A stretch of DNA of 37,734 nucleotides from Gracilaria vermiculophylla (lineage: Eukaryota; Rhodophyta; Florideophyceae; Gracilariales; Gracilariaceae), in NCBI GenBank assembly GCA_019155205.2, contig JAHNZQ020000092.1, forward strand, positions 530,131-567,864, written 5' to 3'. The position numbers were made by a program, and so were the translations under genes. Numbering within the stretch: the stretch's first letter is position 1; each line of letters starts with the position of its first letter. Positions 37,065-37,734 of this stretch are shown piece after piece. A model generated the notes under the pieces. It had not been told where the DNA came from. It did not search any database and saw only the letters and a list, made by a program, of their open reading frames with translations.

Positions 37065-37734
37065 ATGGATCCCTCCGAACATCCCATGGAAACCCCCCTA
37101 CAAAATCCTCAAGCAACCGGCTCCATCGGTGGGCGCAGCACGTGCAGCGCTCCCCAGGAGATGGCCGCCACACTGGAGGACCCTGAAAGTCTCCTTCGGA
37201 ATCCTTGCTCTTCTGTGGAGCGTTTCAGGAATCGCTTTAGGAGAATGCATGATCGGAGGCAAGCAGAATCCCCCGCGACACCTCTGAAGAACGCCGATAT
37301 GGAGGTTGAAGAACCGCACACGGCATCGCAGCCGCCACCTCAGGAGGTGCAGGGATGGGAACACCCGGAGGCTAACTCCCTCCTCGAGTCCCTGGCCCCG
37401 CGCCTTACGGATTGGCTCTCACAAGAGCTGGTCGAAAGAATACCTGCAGGTGTTGAAGCCCACTTCGGAGCACGCCGCCACTCCCTTGTGGAGGACATCG
37501 CAACGGAGAGCGTTTACCGTGCTGTGGATGCTTTGCTGGATTCCGATCCCTTCCTTGAGGTGATCTCAGATGTTGTCCGTGCGGAGGTTCGCTCCCAAAC
37601 CGCGCAGCTGCTCCCCGCAGCGGCGTTTCAAAGTTATTCATCCGTACAGGAGAGGTTCCCTCTATCAACACCTAAGGTGACCCCGGGCAGAGGAGGAAAG
37701 GATACTGCCACCCCCTACGCCAGAGGAGGAAAGG
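37065..37734 (+). CDS. N-terminal part of a probable retroelement gag/ORF1 protein (runs off the window)
   Basis: The frame from ATG 37065 is open for 223 codons to the window edge; the first stop upstream in frame is at 37023-37025. The predicted part is rich in Pro, Glu, Gln and Ser (MDPSEHPMETPLQNPQ start). It includes a likely helical segment LLESLAPRLTDWLSQELVERI (about residues 105-125), then SLVEDIATESVYRAVDALL. It ends in PGRGGK and YARGGK, two RGGK boxes 33 bp apart. Such a layout (acidic disordered head, helical middle, basic Gly/Arg boxes) is common in gag-like proteins, and the gene-poor surroundings agree. No zinc knuckle or other decisive motif is seen within the window, so the call is inference. 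Confidence 0.5.
   Translation, partial: MDPSEHPMETPLQNPQATGSIGGRSTCSAPQEMAATLEDPESLLRNPCSSVERFRNRFRRMHDRRQAESPATPLKNADMEVEEPHTASQPPPQEVQGWEHPEANSLLESLAPRLTDWLSQELVERIPAGVEAHFGARRHSLVEDIATESVYRAVDALLDSDPFLEVISDVVRAEVRSQTAQLLPAAAFQSYSSVQERFPLSTPKVTPGRGGKDTATPYARGGK

Noticed and set aside
1..37734. CRISPR arrays, bacterial operons, tRNA or rRNA genes
   Set aside because: No regularly spaced repeats with unique spacers, no ribosome-binding-site-led gene runs, and no cloverleaf or rRNA signature were seen; spliced Sm F and transit peptides show a eukaryotic nuclear genome.

Overview
The window reads as nuclear DNA of a photosynthetic eukaryote. My best guess is a red alga, because the genes are compact and nearly intronless, they sit in islands between degraded transposons, and two enzymes (fused HisHF and triosephosphate isomerase) carry plastid-type N-terminal extensions. 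The lineage is inference; no rRNA or other diagnostic marker is present.

Layout. Positions 1-9086 are AT-richer, gene-poor and full of mobile-element debris: a 57-codon protein end at the left edge, a degraded MULE transposase with a SWIM zinc finger on the minus strand (about 1770-3180), and a degraded Tc1/Tc3-type element with long inverted repeats (about 4440-5750). A thiamine-diphosphate 2-keto acid decarboxylase homologue follows (9087-10883, minus). After 2.6 kb without a recognisable gene comes a GC-rich island, about 13.3-30.6 kb, with ten genes: an Arg/Ser/Gly-rich protein with two C-terminal membrane helices (-); HisHF (-) divergent from TPI (+); the spliceosomal Sm protein F (-, two small introns) divergent from a beta-sandwich protein that may be TRAPP-related (+); DDRGK1/UFBP1 (+); a small protein with a PNRC-like motif (-) divergent from a SPRY/B30.2 protein (+); transcription factor DP (-) divergent from a large pseudokinase plus Sel1-repeat protein (+). 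Positions 31.4-37.7 kb return to ordinary composition. They hold a membrane receptor-like protein (Cache-VWA-Cache plus C-type lectin, -) and, at the right edge, an open frame that looks like the start of a retroelement gag/ORF1.

How it fits together. Most island genes are housekeeping: histidine synthesis, triose phosphate metabolism, splicing, UFMylation at the ER and the E2F/DP cell cycle. They are packed as head-to-head pairs, often with only 250-700 bp between start codons, so shared promoters are likely. The most unusual items are the pseudokinase-Sel1 protein, whose layout recalls MLKL-like immune effectors; the alpha2delta-like VWA receptor with an added C-type lectin domain; a 420-bp array with eight CACGTG palindromes between the PNRC-like and SPRY genes; and a 2-keto acid decarboxylase homologue with a catalytic Asp replaced by Asn. 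Functions below rest on motif recognition by eye, not on searches.
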